64,000 nt of DNA from positions 1-64,000 of the forward strand of contig NZ_CAJVCE010000018.1 in NCBI RefSeq assembly GCF_910594985.1, in the 5' to 3' direction. The notes beneath the pieces were generated by a model that saw nothing but the letters and a program-made list of their open reading frames with translations, was not told the DNA's origin and made no database searches. Below, piece by piece: positions 43,147 to 52,058 of this stretch. How positions within the stretch are numbered: position 1 is the first letter of the stretch; every line of letters begins with the position of its first letter. Made by a program: the position numbers and the translations under genes. The DNA comes from Paenibacillus allorhizosphaerae. Lineage in GTDB: Bacteria > Bacillota > Bacilli > Paenibacillales > NBRC-103111.

Positions 43147-43482
43147 ATGGCTCATAATCTTGCTGCTGGAATCGTGTAATTAAAGACAATACTGTGCTTT
43201 TGGTAAAAGATAAGTCTGGTTGGAGTTTGCCGAAAGGAGCAGTCGAGCCGGGGGAAACATTCCGAATAACTACTAATAGACAAGGGTATAAAGAAACGGG
43301 CTTTAATATAAATTGAGGACCCCGACCAAGATGTAATCGAAATTCAATTTGTAGACGTAGAGCAATTGCGCAAATTTATAAATTTTCGTCCGTGGGTAAT
43401 ACCCTTAGAGATTTGGGTTCAGAACAGGGGAATGAAATATCATTCATTCGATTTAGATGTTGAAGGATTCCATCTATCTTAA
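43147..43482 (+). pseudogene. Broken NUDIX hydrolase gene
   Basis: MAHNLAAGIV is followed by a one-base loss; the next frame reads KDNTVLLVKDKSGWSLPKGA and then VEPGETFRITTNRQGYKETG, a damaged NUDIX box in which the REE part has been lost. A stop follows. A third frame gives DPDQDVIEIQFVDVEQLRKF and RPWVIPLEIWVQ before the final TAA at 43480. At least two frameshifts and the missing catalytic Glu residues show it is dead. Confidence 0.85.
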
Positions 43483-43708
43483 AACAATCGTTTGCTCTAA
43501 TTGAAGCAACGGGTACTTTGACGAAGCTGCCGGTATGACAGGCGGCTTCATTACGTTAACGGGGAGGATAGTTCCAATATGTGGTATATTTGATTTAATG
43601 ATATGCAATTCAAGGGGGTTATTGCTTGATTTATGTGGTACGACACGTGCAAACCGATTTAAATCGAGATAGAATGCTTATCCTAACATTTCCTAAGCGG
43701 AGGTGCCT

Positions 43709-45040
43709 ATGAATCCTGCTTTTGACACCTATATCCAGTCGCTGGCCGGTCGTGAGGTAACCGTCATCGGCGCCGGCGTCAGCAACGCACCGCTGATCCG
43801 CATGCTTTGCTCTGCCGGGGCGCGGGTCACCGTGCGCGACCGCAACCCGGCCCTGCCCCGAGAGGAATGGGACGATCTGGGCGTCGAGTTGCACCTAGGG
43901 GAGAATTACCTGGATCGCGTTGGGGGCGACATGGTGTTCCGCACTCCGGGCATGCGCCCAGACCATCCTGCGCTGGACTCGGCCCGAGCGGGCGGCAGCC
44001 GTGTGACCAGTGAAATGGAGGAATTCTTCGCGCTGTGTCCATGTCCCATTTTCGGCGTGACCGGTTCGGACGGTAAGACGACCACCACGTCACTGATTGC
44101 AGATATGCTGGCCAACGGGGGGTGTACGGTGCACCTTGGCGGAAACATTGGCACGCCACTGCTGACGCGCGCGGGCGAGATGTCACCGCGGGATGCATGT
44201 GCGGTCGAGCTGTCCAGCTTCCAGCTGATGGATATGACGCGCTCTCCCCATGTGGCGGTGATCACTAACCTCTCGCCCAATCATCTCGACTGGCACCGCG
44301 ACATGGATGAATATATCGCCGCCAAACGCCGCCTTCTGGATTTTCAGTGGGCTGGCGAACTTGCAGTCCTCAACGGCGACAATCCGGCGACCGCCGCAAT
44401 GTGCGGACGGGGACGGACCAAGTATTTCAGTAGGCACATGGTCCGCTATGACATGATCGACGGGCTGGTACCTATCCGTGACATTCGTTTGCCGGGGTGG
44501 TATAACGTGGAAAACGTCATGGCAGCCATGACCGCCGTTCGGGGGATCGTACCGGATGAGGCAATTCTGGAGACGGTGCGCACCTTCGTCGGCGTGGAGC
44601 ACAGAAACCAGTGGGTGACAACTGTGGGCGGCGTGCATTATTACAACAACTCCATCGGCTCCAGCCCCGCCCGTACCATTGCCACGCTGCACGCGCACGT
44701 GGGTCGAGTGCTGCTGATCGCCGGCGGGCGAGATAAGAAGGTACCGTTTGACGAGATGGCCCGGTTGCTGCCTAATCATGTCAAGGTGTTGCTGTTGATC
44801 GGCGAAGCGGCCAGTCAAATCGAGGCTGCGGCGCGCAGAGTGCCAAGCTGCCCGCCCATTGTCCGCTGTGAAGGCCTGGCCGAGGCAGTGGTGCAGGCGC
44901 ACAAGCTGGCCGTACAGGGTGACACTGTACTGCTGAGCCCTGCCTGCACTGCTTATGATCAATACAGTAACTTTGAAGAACGCGGGCGTCACTTTGTAGA
45001 GCTGGTCGGAGCGCTGCAACGGTCGGAGGGAAAGGATTAA
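43709..45040 (+). CDS. murD: UDP-N-acetylmuramoylalanine-D-glutamate ligase (MurD), extra copy of clostridial type
   Basis: 443 residues, full length. It has the N-terminal UMA-binding fold (VIGAGVSNAPLIRMLCSAGA), the ATP loop GVTGSDGKTTTT (116-127), ELSSFQLMDM, NLSPNHLDWHRDMDEYIAAK and a C-terminal SPACTAYDQYSNFEERG. MurD adds D-Glu to UDP-MurNAc-Ala in the cytoplasm. The gene stands alone, not in a division/cell-wall cluster, and its codon third positions are much richer in G and C than its neighbours. Its wording (FRTPGMRPD, HLGGNIGTPLL) resembles Clostridia. The usual NDS near the ADP site reads NNS here. It is probably acquired by transfer. GGAGG sets the ATG at 43709. Confidence 0.88.
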   Translation: MNPAFDTYIQSLAGREVTVIGAGVSNAPLIRMLCSAGARVTVRDRNPALPREEWDDLGVELHLGENYLDRVGGDMVFRTPGMRPDHPALDSARAGGSRVTSEMEEFFALCPCPIFGVTGSDGKTTTTSLIADMLANGGCTVHLGGNIGTPLLTRAGEMSPRDACAVELSSFQLMDMTRSPHVAVITNLSPNHLDWHRDMDEYIAAKRRLLDFQWAGELAVLNGDNPATAAMCGRGRTKYFSRHMVRYDMIDGLVPIRDIRLPGWYNVENVMAAMTAVRGIVPDEAILETVRTFVGVEHRNQWVTTVGGVHYYNNSIGSSPARTIATLHAHVGRVLLIAGGRDKKVPFDEMARLLPNHVKVLLLIGEAASQIEAAARRVPSCPPIVRCEGLAEAVVQAHKLAVQGDTVLLSPACTAYDQYSNFEERGRHFVELVGALQRSEGKD

Positions 45041-45233
45041 GCAAGACATGGGCGTTTGCCGGGAAAACCTGATTGCGATGTATTTCCAGGATAGTATCGA
45101 GTTAATGCGATTCAAAATTAGGTAAAGAATAGCAATACAAAAGAAACCAAATCTCAACGGTTATGATAATATTGCTTTATCAATCAAGACATTTTGATTA
45201 AAGAATACAAATTCAGGAAAGGTGATTCGACAA

Positions 45234-45653
45234 ATGAATGGAACAAATTTCAGTGTGGTCGAAGCAGGTTCTTTTAGCGGTCTTTTGAGTATGACGAAGG
45301 ATCCCGTCCCAGGTAAGTACTTTCTGAAGGATAGGCTTGGATTAACTGGCATGGAGGTTTCACTGAACCAACTGCCGGAGGGAGGCTTTATCCCGTTCTA
45401 TCACACACATCGCGAGAATGAGGAGTTGTACCTTTTCATTGGCGGCCAAGGTCAGTTCCAAGTGGATGGACAGATACTTGAAGTGAAAGAAGGAACAGCT
45501 GTTCGCGTTGCACCTAAAGGCGAACGTACGCTGCGTAATAACGGTACTGGCGATTTGTATTTCATCGTAATTCAAGTCCAGGAGGGAAGTCTCCGTCAAT
45601 GGGTGGAGACGGATGGCGTCATACTCGATAAACCAGTGACCTGGCAGGAATAG
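45234..45653 (+). CDS. Single-domain cupin protein
   Basis: 139 residues forming one cupin barrel. Motif 1 reads GGFIPFYHTHRENEELYLFI with the metal ligands His, His, Glu, and motif 2 is RVAPKGERTLRNNG. The second motif has no clear His, so metal binding may be partial. Function is unknown; such proteins bind or isomerise small molecules. AGGAAAGGTG precedes the ATG at 45234, which I prefer to the GTG at 45222. It follows murD by about 190 bases and is probably independent of it. Confidence 0.85.
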   Translation: MNGTNFSVVEAGSFSGLLSMTKDPVPGKYFLKDRLGLTGMEVSLNQLPEGGFIPFYHTHRENEELYLFIGGQGQFQVDGQILEVKEGTAVRVAPKGERTLRNNGTGDLYFIVIQVQEGSLRQWVETDGVILDKPVTWQE

Positions 45654-45745
45654 ATTAGATGCTTCAGAAACGGTCCTGTGATTTAGGAAATATGTTAAGG
45701 CTAAACATTGCTATAAGGGATAAGAAACGTCCTGTGCCAATAAAG

Positions 45746-45807
45746 GAGCGCCTCGGTATGATGGGTTTGTTCAAGGGTTCGAAACCCTTACCATCAAGGA
45801 GGTGCTC
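45746..45807. repeat. Three-tier nested stem-loop
   Basis: GAGCGCCTC (45746-45754) pairs with GAGGTGCTC (45799-45807, one G-T). Inside it GATGG (45760-45764) pairs with CCATC (45791-45795), and inside that AAGGGTT (45773-45779) with AACCCTT (45783-45789). No gene accounts for it. It could be the end of a lost mobile element or a structured RNA. Confidence 0.55.
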
Positions 45808-45869
45808 TTATTATGATCATGTGAGAACTTTTCCGATCCGCGCTGAAAGCCAGTCCGAAATACCTCGCT

Positions 45870-46220
45870 TCACAACCGATGATACACTCTGAGGTTAACT
45901 CTCCCGGGTACTTGCACGAATTCGACAAAATCTTTTCCGATACGTATCAATTTGCCGCTGAACGCCCCCATACCTTCTGCGGTTGGAGTGACATCAAAAG
46001 GTTTAGTATTTTTAGCGATAATCCTTAAGACAATGAAAAACGAAGTGTTAATGACCACCTTTGTTGATCCTACAACAAAATAAGAAGGAGTAATTTTTGT
46101 AAGTTTGCCTAAGGTTTTCGTTAATCGAGGAATTCCTGACACAAGATCCCGGCTGGGCAGAAAGTTTAACCTTGCCAAGCAGCGATAGCTCAAATATGGT
46201 TGCCGCAGCGAAAGAGTCAC
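45870..46220 (-). CDS. Uncertain hypothetical protein
   Basis: 116 residues with strand-rich stretches such as LGKLTKITPSYFVVGSTKVV and FSGKLIRIGKDFVEFVQVPG, which read like two copies of a small beta fold of the type found in spore-associated proteins. No convincing ribosome binding site is seen and the surrounding DNA looks decayed, so it may be a remnant. Confidence 0.3.
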   Translation of the reverse strand: MTLSLRQPYLSYRCLARLNFLPSRDLVSGIPRLTKTLGKLTKITPSYFVVGSTKVVINTSFFIVLRIIAKNTKPFDVTPTAEGMGAFSGKLIRIGKDFVEFVQVPGRVNLRVYHRL

Positions 46221-46301
46221 GCAGTTGAACTTGGGATAAAATTCTTTTGTCGGTTACAAACTACAGGGGATTGCGACTTCATTAACGGCAGGTGAGCAGA
46301 A

Positions 46302-46484
46302 TTGACGAAGCAAAAAAGAAAAGGGCATGTGGAGTTCAGGCAACCTCCTGTAAAGCTGGTTGCCGATATTCCCGGGGATGCGACAATGCGTGAGAATATT
46401 GAGGATATGCAGATGAGCGACGGTTATCCAGGATCATGCGGCATAGTCGGCAGCGAACAACGGGATCGGGGTCAGGACATTTGA
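46302..46484 (+). CDS. Uncertain small hypothetical protein
   Basis: 60 residues from a TTG preceded by AGGTGAGC. The sequence (MTKQKRKGHVEFRQPPVKLV) is hydrophilic and of unknown family. A hairpin follows 29 bases after the stop. Support is weak. Confidence 0.3.
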   Translation: MTKQKRKGHVEFRQPPVKLVADIPGDATMRENIEDMQMSDGYPGSCGIVGSEQRDRGQDI

Positions 46485-46512
46485 TTAACGGAATTTAGTG
46501 TGCTTCATGCAC

Positions 46513-46550
46513 AACGAGGCTGCCGAATAGGATCAATCGGTAGCCTCGTT
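46513..46550. terminator. Hairpin after the small hypothetical gene
   Basis: AACGAGGCTGCCGA pairs with TCGGTAGCCTCGTT apart from one mismatch. No T-run follows in either direction, so termination is only possible. Confidence 0.5.
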
Positions 46551-46661
46551 AAGCAATTGGGCAGGATAGCGTGGTAGTTGTTCTTTAATCTTGATGCGCC
46601 GCCTTATTTTCGAGGGATTTTCTACAGCGTAAAAAAATCATTTTACCGATAAGGCTCATTA

Positions 46662-46695
46662 AACGCATTGTCTGTGACCGCGACAGTGCGTTTTT
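46662..46695 (+). terminator. Terminator-like hairpin upstream of the Ku gene
   Basis: AACGCA...GTC pairs with GAC...TGCGTT around a nine-base loop, followed by TTTTT. No clear gene precedes it within 170 bases; it may be left from a lost gene or isolate the Ku promoter. Confidence 0.55.
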
Positions 46696-46779
46696 CTATG
46701 AAGTATTTGTAGCACAAGACTTGGTTAATTTTGTCCTGCTAGGGGAAATGTAAGGAAAAACCAATAGGAGGCAGTCTAT

Positions 46780-47679
46780 ATGCGGGCAATGTGGAAAGGC
46801 ACGATCAGCTTTGGGTTGGTGAACATACCAGTTAGTATGTTTAAAGCGACGGAAGAGCATAAGACTAGTTTCCGCAGCTTGCATGCATCTTGTCACCAAC
46901 CCATACAGTACAAAAAATGGTGTCCCTCTTGTCACCGCGAGATTCAACATCAAGAAATTATACGAGGCTACGAGTATGCTCCAGGGAATTTCATCACCAT
47001 TACCGATGAAGATATGGACAAGTTGCCGCTTCCTACGTTGAGGACGATCGAAATTCTTCACTTTACGGATCAGGATAGCATAGATCCAATTTATTATGAA
47101 AATGCCTATTTCCTGGGACCGGCTGAATTCGGTGGCAGAGCCTATAAACTTCTTCACGCTGCTATGAATCAGACTGGAATGGTCGCAGTGGCGAAGATCG
47201 CCTTTAGAACAAGCGAGCATCTGAGCGTCCTTCGAGTGCACCGTAACTGTCTTGTTCTTAACTTTATTTATTATCCCGCGGAAGTGCGACCAGTGAGGGA
47301 AGTGCCAGGGCTTGAAGGAGCTGAGGCGCCGTTTACGGAATCTGAACTTCAAATGGCCGTTCAATTAATCAACAAAATCAGTGGGGCTTTCCGAAACGAT
47401 TATCGAAGCAACTATGAAGATGCACTCCAGCAGCTCATTCAAGCTAAGATTCAAAACAGGGCTATTGAGCAACCTCAAATTTCGCCTGTCATTGACTTGA
47501 TGGAAGCACTTCACTTAAGCTTGGCGGCTCTCCAACAACCAGCTGTCATGGTTCCGGACACGTCACCATCTGCGTACTCATCGGCAATGGCGACGGACAC
47601 CTCTCCTATAGATTATCCTGTAACAACGATGGCACCGGATAGAACCTTTTCGGGCTCAAGACAGAGAAGGCGGAGATAG
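46780..47679 (+). CDS. ku: Ku protein for non-homologous end joining
   Basis: 299 residues starting MRAMWKGTISFGLVNIPVSM, the standard bacterial Ku opening, and keeping the core barrel (YEYAPGNFITITDEDMDKLP, ENAYFLGPAEFGGRAYKLLH, LSVLRVHRNCLVLNFIYYP). Ku forms a dimeric ring that threads onto DNA ends and recruits the ligase LigD. A Ser/Thr/Pro-rich tail ending SRQRRRR could bind DNA. No ligD is next to it, so the ligase must be elsewhere. AGGAGG lies nine bases before the ATG. In spore formers Ku repairs breaks during germination. Confidence 0.95.
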   Translation: MRAMWKGTISFGLVNIPVSMFKATEEHKTSFRSLHASCHQPIQYKKWCPSCHREIQHQEIIRGYEYAPGNFITITDEDMDKLPLPTLRTIEILHFTDQDSIDPIYYENAYFLGPAEFGGRAYKLLHAAMNQTGMVAVAKIAFRTSEHLSVLRVHRNCLVLNFIYYPAEVRPVREVPGLEGAEAPFTESELQMAVQLINKISGAFRNDYRSNYEDALQQLIQAKIQNRAIEQPQISPVIDLMEALHLSLAALQQPAVMVPDTSPSAYSSAMATDTSPIDYPVTTMAPDRTFSGSRQRRRR

Positions 47680-47762
47680 CAGTGATACTGTTTCATTATT
47701 GCCCAAACTAGGGAATGAATGTCTAAACTTTGGGAAAGGCTAAAACTAAAAAGGAGGTTTTT

Positions 47763-48005
47763 ATGGAACTCTTCCGAGATGGCGAACCTCATCCTTTGTA
47801 TGATGAGATTATGGGCTTGAAAAATGCAAAGATGCGTAACGTTGCCGTTAAAGCTGTTAATGGAGTAATCTTAGTATCTTATATTAACGATAAGTGGATG
47901 ATTACTTTAAATGACCGATTCCAATTAGAAAGTAGTAATATTAACGAAATCATCGATCATGTGGACAAGCTGCATAAAGATAATTCCAATGTATTTATTC
48001 GTTGA
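47763..48005 (+). CDS. Small hypothetical protein
   Basis: 80 residues (MELFRDGEPHPLYDEIMGLK, then VNGVILVSYINDKWMITLND), a mixed alpha/beta soluble protein of no family I know. AAGGAGG five bases before the ATG decides this start over a TTG at 47730. It follows Ku by 83 bases and is closed by a terminator, so it may be transcribed with it. Confidence 0.6.
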   Translation: MELFRDGEPHPLYDEIMGLKNAKMRNVAVKAVNGVILVSYINDKWMITLNDRFQLESSNINEIIDHVDKLHKDNSNVFIR

Positions 48006-48047
48006 GCTTTAAGTAGTAGTCGTCAATAAAAATATAGAATGACAAGA

Positions 48048-48077
48048 AGCGTCGGCATATCGAGCCGAGGCTTTTTA
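48048..48077 (+). terminator. Terminator after the small hypothetical gene
   Basis: AGC-TCGGC pairs with GCCGA-GCT with one mismatch, followed by TTTTTAA. Confidence 0.7.
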
Positions 48078-48483
48078 ATATGCTGTCAGGGAGGCATGTG
48101 ACATGAAATGAATAGTTGTAAGAAATAGCCTTTGTTAAAAAAGAGCGCCGCGGTAGCTGTTCAAGGAAAATAACTTTTTAGACCATGAAAATAAAGTTTT
48201 AGACTGGCAGTGTCGTCTAAGCAAACCCGGAGGGGGAATCGCAGAGATCGTGGAAGCCACGGGCAAATCGAATTTCGCATGCGGACGGACGAAGGCACGA
48301 ACTCGAAGCTCGCCTATGTCGGTGTCATCCCGATCCTGCCGCGTAACGCCATGGAGAATAGTGGAAACCGCCCAGCCTCAGCCGATTTCGTAACCCGGCC
48401 CCGACTTTCACGTATAGAAATGTAAACATAATCCCTTTCATGGATTCTTGTTAAACAAAAACAGAAGTCGAGGGAACTGTCCT
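48078..48483. other. Region upstream of the isoprenoid enzyme gene
   Basis: About 400 bases with no convincing gene. Two similar stretches (AACTTTTTAGAC and AAAGTTTTAGAC, near 48171 and 48191) form a direct repeat, and a 71-codon frame at 48210-48425 without a ribosome binding site may be a fragment of an old gene. The promoter of the next gene must lie here, but I cannot fix it. Confidence 0.4.
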
Positions 48484-50868
48484 ATGAATGAGGAAATTAC
48501 GCTTCAAGCAGATCTGTGGTATCGGCTGGCCGAGCGAAAGGCGGCTCGATATTTTACATCGCTTTACGAGCAGGTCAAGGAAAAAACCTATGTGCCTGTT
48601 TTGACAAATGACTTTCAATTGTGGAAAAAAAGCCATATGGGTCGCTATTCGCTACTGTCCTTTTTTTCGCAAGCCATTGGAAAACCGGATTCCCGGGATT
48701 ATCACAGCTATATACGCTGGCTGAACCATACGGGCAAACTGGATGGTTTCTTGGATCGAAGCATTTCCTATATTTATATGCGGGATCTGGGCAAATCGCT
48801 GAATGCTCCCGCCACCCAAAACCGGATTCAGCGGGTGGTTGCCGACGTCAAAAGGTACTTGATTCGTTCCCTGGCGGCAAATGGGGGGGCAGAGCCGGAG
48901 TTTATGAGCTTGGCCGGGCTGTACCGTTGGGCCCGGAAAGAAGGGATAGAAACCGCCATAATCTGGGTAATCGACAAGCTCAACGCCGTTTCCTCTCACA
49001 TTCCGAAAGAAATGAACTCCGAGCACTCGCTGCGCAAGCTCATCAAAATCATTACCGGGGTTGTTCTGCACGTAATCGAAGAGATGGGTGACCATACATC
49101 GCCCGCGGAGCGTGCGCACAGACTGGATGAAGCGATCCGGCTCGGGTATTCGTACGGCCTGACTTATCCTTTTATTGACGATCTGCTCGATTCCCCGGTC
49201 TTATCAGTTCGAGAGAAAGAACAATATGGCCGCATGATCCGAACCGCTCTTCTCACTGGAACCGTACCGGAACCCGGGAAATTGGCCGGACCAAACAAGG
49301 AATTGATCCGGTACGTGCACACCGAGCTTCGGGATGCTTACGCGTATATCAAGAGGCATCAGCAACCGGAAACGCAGCGCCTTTTTTTCGAACAGTCCTA
49401 TATATTTTTTCATGCCCAGGATATGGACCGGACAAAGGAGCTTTCGAATCCGGATTACACGAACGAAGAGCTGTATGTGCCGATCATCTTGAAATCCGCC
49501 TTTTCCCGGCTGATTGTCCGGTCTGTCATTCATGCCCCTGCGGACGAAGGCTTCGACGAACGAACCTTTTATTACGGCATCTATAACCAGCTTGCCGACG
49601 ATTTTGCGGATATGTTTGAAGATATGAAGGCCGGAGCAGTGACACCCTTTACGTATTATTTGACCTACGGCGGCCAGCGTCCGGACTTGATCAATCCCTT
49701 TGAGCTGTATTGGGCGGTCATCTCGCATTTGATCCATAACGTGTATGACTCCGACGCCAAAACCCGGGAAGTGATTCTCGACCGTGCCATCAACGGTTTA
49801 AAACGATGTAGGCAGCGTGTAGGCGTGGAAACGTATAACGAAATCATAGGTGCGTTCGCCTCTGGAATTCCGGAATTCAATCGACTTGTCCAACAAATGG
49901 TCAGACGAGCGGACGATGTGAATTTTTTCGACAAGCTGCTCAGGGACCAGATGGTGACCGTTCTGAAAAACGACCGGCGAGAAAAGCAGCAGTTTCTTGA
50001 TACGGTCAAAACGGTCCGCCAACAAATCAATAGTCTGCTGCTCATTCCGAAGCAAGACGGGATTCCGCCGATGAAGGAGGCGATGATCGACTCCGCCAAT
50101 TACAGTCTCGAAGGGGGCGGCAAACGACTGCGGCCCATACTGGCCTGGGTCATGGGAGTCGACGAATACGGGCTTCAGGCAGCCGCGATCGCTCCGCTTC
50201 TGAGATCGTTGGAATATATGCATACGGCCTCCCTGATTTTCGACGATTTGCCGTCGCAGGACAACGCGTCCGTCCGCAGAGGACGTCCAACCTTACACGA
50301 GGTGCACGATAGCGCCACCGCGGAATTGACCGGCCTGTTTCTGATCCAAAAGGCGATAGAAGAACAGGCTTCCCTGGACGGGTTTGATCCCAAAGTAGTG
50401 ATGGCCCTGATGCAATATTCGTCCCAAAGGGCGGGGGACATGTGCGCGGGTCAGGCGATGGATTTGCAATCCAAAGGAAAAGTGCTGACACTGGAGCAAT
50501 TGAACAGCATATGTTTTTACAAAACCGGAATCGCCTTTGAGGCATCGCTGGTCATGCCGGCCATTCTCGCTAAAGCCGAGGCGGCGGAAATTGCCGGTTT
50601 AACCAAATTTGCCTATCATACGGGCATTGCCTTTCAGATCAAGGATGACCTGCTTGATGCAGAGGGGGATCTGCATGTACTTGGGAAACCCGCCGGTATT
50701 GACATTGAAAACAACACCTCGACTTTCGTGACCGTCCTGGGCAGGGAGGGCGCCAAAAAAGAGATGTGGGAGCACTACAGCCTCGCCATGAAGGAGCTGA
50801 AAAAGCTGCCGCGCAATCCTGTATTTTTGAAACATTTGCTGACTTATATCATTAGTCGGGATTATTGA
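48484..50868 (+). CDS. Two-part isoprenoid enzyme: unknown helical domain plus polyprenyl synthase
   Basis: 794 residues. The C-terminal ~300 are a trans-polyprenyl diphosphate synthase: GGGKRLRP (about 544-551), first Asp-rich motif DDLPSQD (Asp587-Asp592) and second motif KDDLLD (Asp721-725). The N-terminal ~490 residues are all-helical, do not match a common domain, and carry their own DDLLDS at 232-237 within YGLTYPFIDDLLDSP, which looks like a class I isoprenoid metal site. The protein may be a prenyl synthase joined to a terpene-cyclase-like or degenerate synthase domain. AGGGA lies eight bases before the ATG at 48484; 48448 is the in-frame alternative. The product is unknown. Confidence 0.82.
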   Translation: MNEEITLQADLWYRLAERKAARYFTSLYEQVKEKTYVPVLTNDFQLWKKSHMGRYSLLSFFSQAIGKPDSRDYHSYIRWLNHTGKLDGFLDRSISYIYMRDLGKSLNAPATQNRIQRVVADVKRYLIRSLAANGGAEPEFMSLAGLYRWARKEGIETAIIWVIDKLNAVSSHIPKEMNSEHSLRKLIKIITGVVLHVIEEMGDHTSPAERAHRLDEAIRLGYSYGLTYPFIDDLLDSPVLSVREKEQYGRMIRTALLTGTVPEPGKLAGPNKELIRYVHTELRDAYAYIKRHQQPETQRLFFEQSYIFFHAQDMDRTKELSNPDYTNEELYVPIILKSAFSRLIVRSVIHAPADEGFDERTFYYGIYNQLADDFADMFEDMKAGAVTPFTYYLTYGGQRPDLINPFELYWAVISHLIHNVYDSDAKTREVILDRAINGLKRCRQRVGVETYNEIIGAFASGIPEFNRLVQQMVRRADDVNFFDKLLRDQMVTVLKNDRREKQQFLDTVKTVRQQINSLLLIPKQDGIPPMKEAMIDSANYSLEGGGKRLRPILAWVMGVDEYGLQAAAIAPLLRSLEYMHTASLIFDDLPSQDNASVRRGRPTLHEVHDSATAELTGLFLIQKAIEEQASLDGFDPKVVMALMQYSSQRAGDMCAGQAMDLQSKGKVLTLEQLNSICFYKTGIAFEASLVMPAILAKAEAAEIAGLTKFAYHTGIAFQIKDDLLDAEGDLHVLGKPAGIDIENNTSTFVTVLGREGAKKEMWEHYSLAMKELKKLPRNPVFLKHLLTYIISRDY

Positions 50869-50901
50869 CGGTTTACTTTTGGTCGGGGAAAGTGAGAATG
50901 A

Positions 50902-50929
50902 GTTGCCGGAACCATCGGCGGCTTTTTTT
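50902..50929 (+). terminator. Terminator after the isoprenoid enzyme gene
   Basis: GTTGCCG pairs with CGGCGGC (two G-T pairs), followed by seven T. Confidence 0.75.
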
Positions 50930-50980
50930 GTTGGAGAAACAAGTTTGGGGTGATCAACCAGTAACCGCACGGTTGTTGAT

Positions 50981-51208
50981 TTGCCTGCAGCCGTTCATGA
51001 AACGTATGAGGTTAAAGACAAGTTCAAAGTAAATCAGTCCGGTGAACAAGTCTTAACGGTTAGAACTACTGAGATTTATATGAACAATGCACGCATTGAA
51101 GGCGTTGGAAATGAACCTCACTTAAGTGCAAGAGAGTTAGATAGGAATGAATTTACACAGGAACGTGCGTGCGATAAAATATATCAAATAATAGAGACTT
51201 TGGAGTGA
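50981..51208 (+). pseudogene. C-terminal-looking fragment of an unknown gene
   Basis: The frame runs from a stop at about 50952 with no good start; TTG at 50981 is the first candidate and has no ribosome binding site. The protein-like reading begins upstream of it (TVVDLPAAVHETYEVKDKFK) and continues GEQVLTVRTTEIYMNNARIE. It therefore looks like the tail of a truncated gene. It overlaps the GNAT gene region by a few bases. Confidence 0.4.
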
Positions 51209-51213
51209 TTAAT

Positions 51214-51669
51214 TTGGAAATCAAGATTGATGATCTGACAGGGTCAAAAGTGATAGCATTAATCAGTGAACATCTCAATGGAATGTTAGAAAATACCCCG
51301 CCAGAAAGTATTCACGCTCTTAATCTTGATGGTCTCAAGAGGCCGGAAATTACATTTTGGAGTGCATGGGAACAAGATGAATTACTTGGCTGTGGGGCAC
51401 TAAAAGAGCTTGATGGTACACATGGGGAGGTTAAATCCATGCGTACGTCTTCATTACACCTGAGAAAAGGTGTTGCTAGAAAAATCATTGAACATATCGT
51501 TACAGTAGCAAAGGAACGTGGTTATCAGAGGCTAAGTTTGGAAACGGGTTCTATGGAATCATTCGAACCAGCTAGGAAACTTTATGAGAGTGTTGGTTTC
51601 CAGTACTGCAAACCATTTTCTAATTACATTGAAGATCCGTATAGCGTCTTTATGACAAAGGAATTATGA
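51214..51669 (+). CDS. GNAT-family N-acetyltransferase
   Basis: 151 residues of the GNAT fold. LLGCGALKELDGTHGEVKSM leads into the acetyl-CoA loop SLHLRKGVARKIIEHIVTVA, followed by GYQRLSLETGSMESFEPARK and LYESVGFQYC. It transfers an acetyl group from acetyl-CoA to an unknown amine. The TTG at 51214, eight bases after GGAG, is preferred to the GTG at 51205 that overlaps that site. Confidence 0.88.
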   Translation: MEIKIDDLTGSKVIALISEHLNGMLENTPPESIHALNLDGLKRPEITFWSAWEQDELLGCGALKELDGTHGEVKSMRTSSLHLRKGVARKIIEHIVTVAKERGYQRLSLETGSMESFEPARKLYESVGFQYCKPFSNYIEDPYSVFMTKEL

Positions 51670-51836
51670 GCCGTGCTGGATTAACACATTCGACTGCGGG
51701 AGAAAAGCGGTGCTTAGCGAAACCTTTGGGGTCAGGAGTAGGAACTTATCCAAACAGACTGCGTTCAATCTATTACATAGTTAATTTGTATGAACATGAA
51801 GCGATTGGGAAACGTTATAGCGGGAGGTGTACGACC

Positions 51837-52058
51837 TTGCAAAAAGACGATGTTAAGCCTGAGCTGATCCCCACCCCAATCTTGAAGTGTAGAAATGCCG
51901 AATGTAAAGCTTGGGTGCGCGAGGAGCTATCTACGTCTTCACGGGAATGCCCATTATGCCGAGGAGAGATGCTCCGGAGTTACAAGCATTTGCCGAAGAT
52001 CGCCAAAAAGGCCAAATTGACAAAGAAGAAAAAAGACGAGTTTTCTTGGCTGCAATAA
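51837..52058 (+). CDS. YdjO-like small zinc-ribbon protein
   Basis: 73 residues with two CxxxC/CxxC pairs (LKCRNAECKAW and CPLCRGEM) and a basic tail, closely resembling the Bacillus YdjO family (69 residues), which is linked to cold induction. GGGAGGTG lies upstream of the TTG at 51837. The longer in-frame start at 51666 adds an N terminus that does not fit the family. Probably a zinc-binding, possibly nucleic-acid-binding protein. Confidence 0.8.
   Translation: MQKDDVKPELIPTPILKCRNAECKAWVREELSTSSRECPLCRGEMLRSYKHLPKIAKKAKLTKKKKDEFSWLQ

Noticed and set aside
44183-45157. Minus-strand open frame of 324 codons opposite murD
   Set aside because: Shadow of the GC-rich murD codons; no start signal and no recognisable motif.
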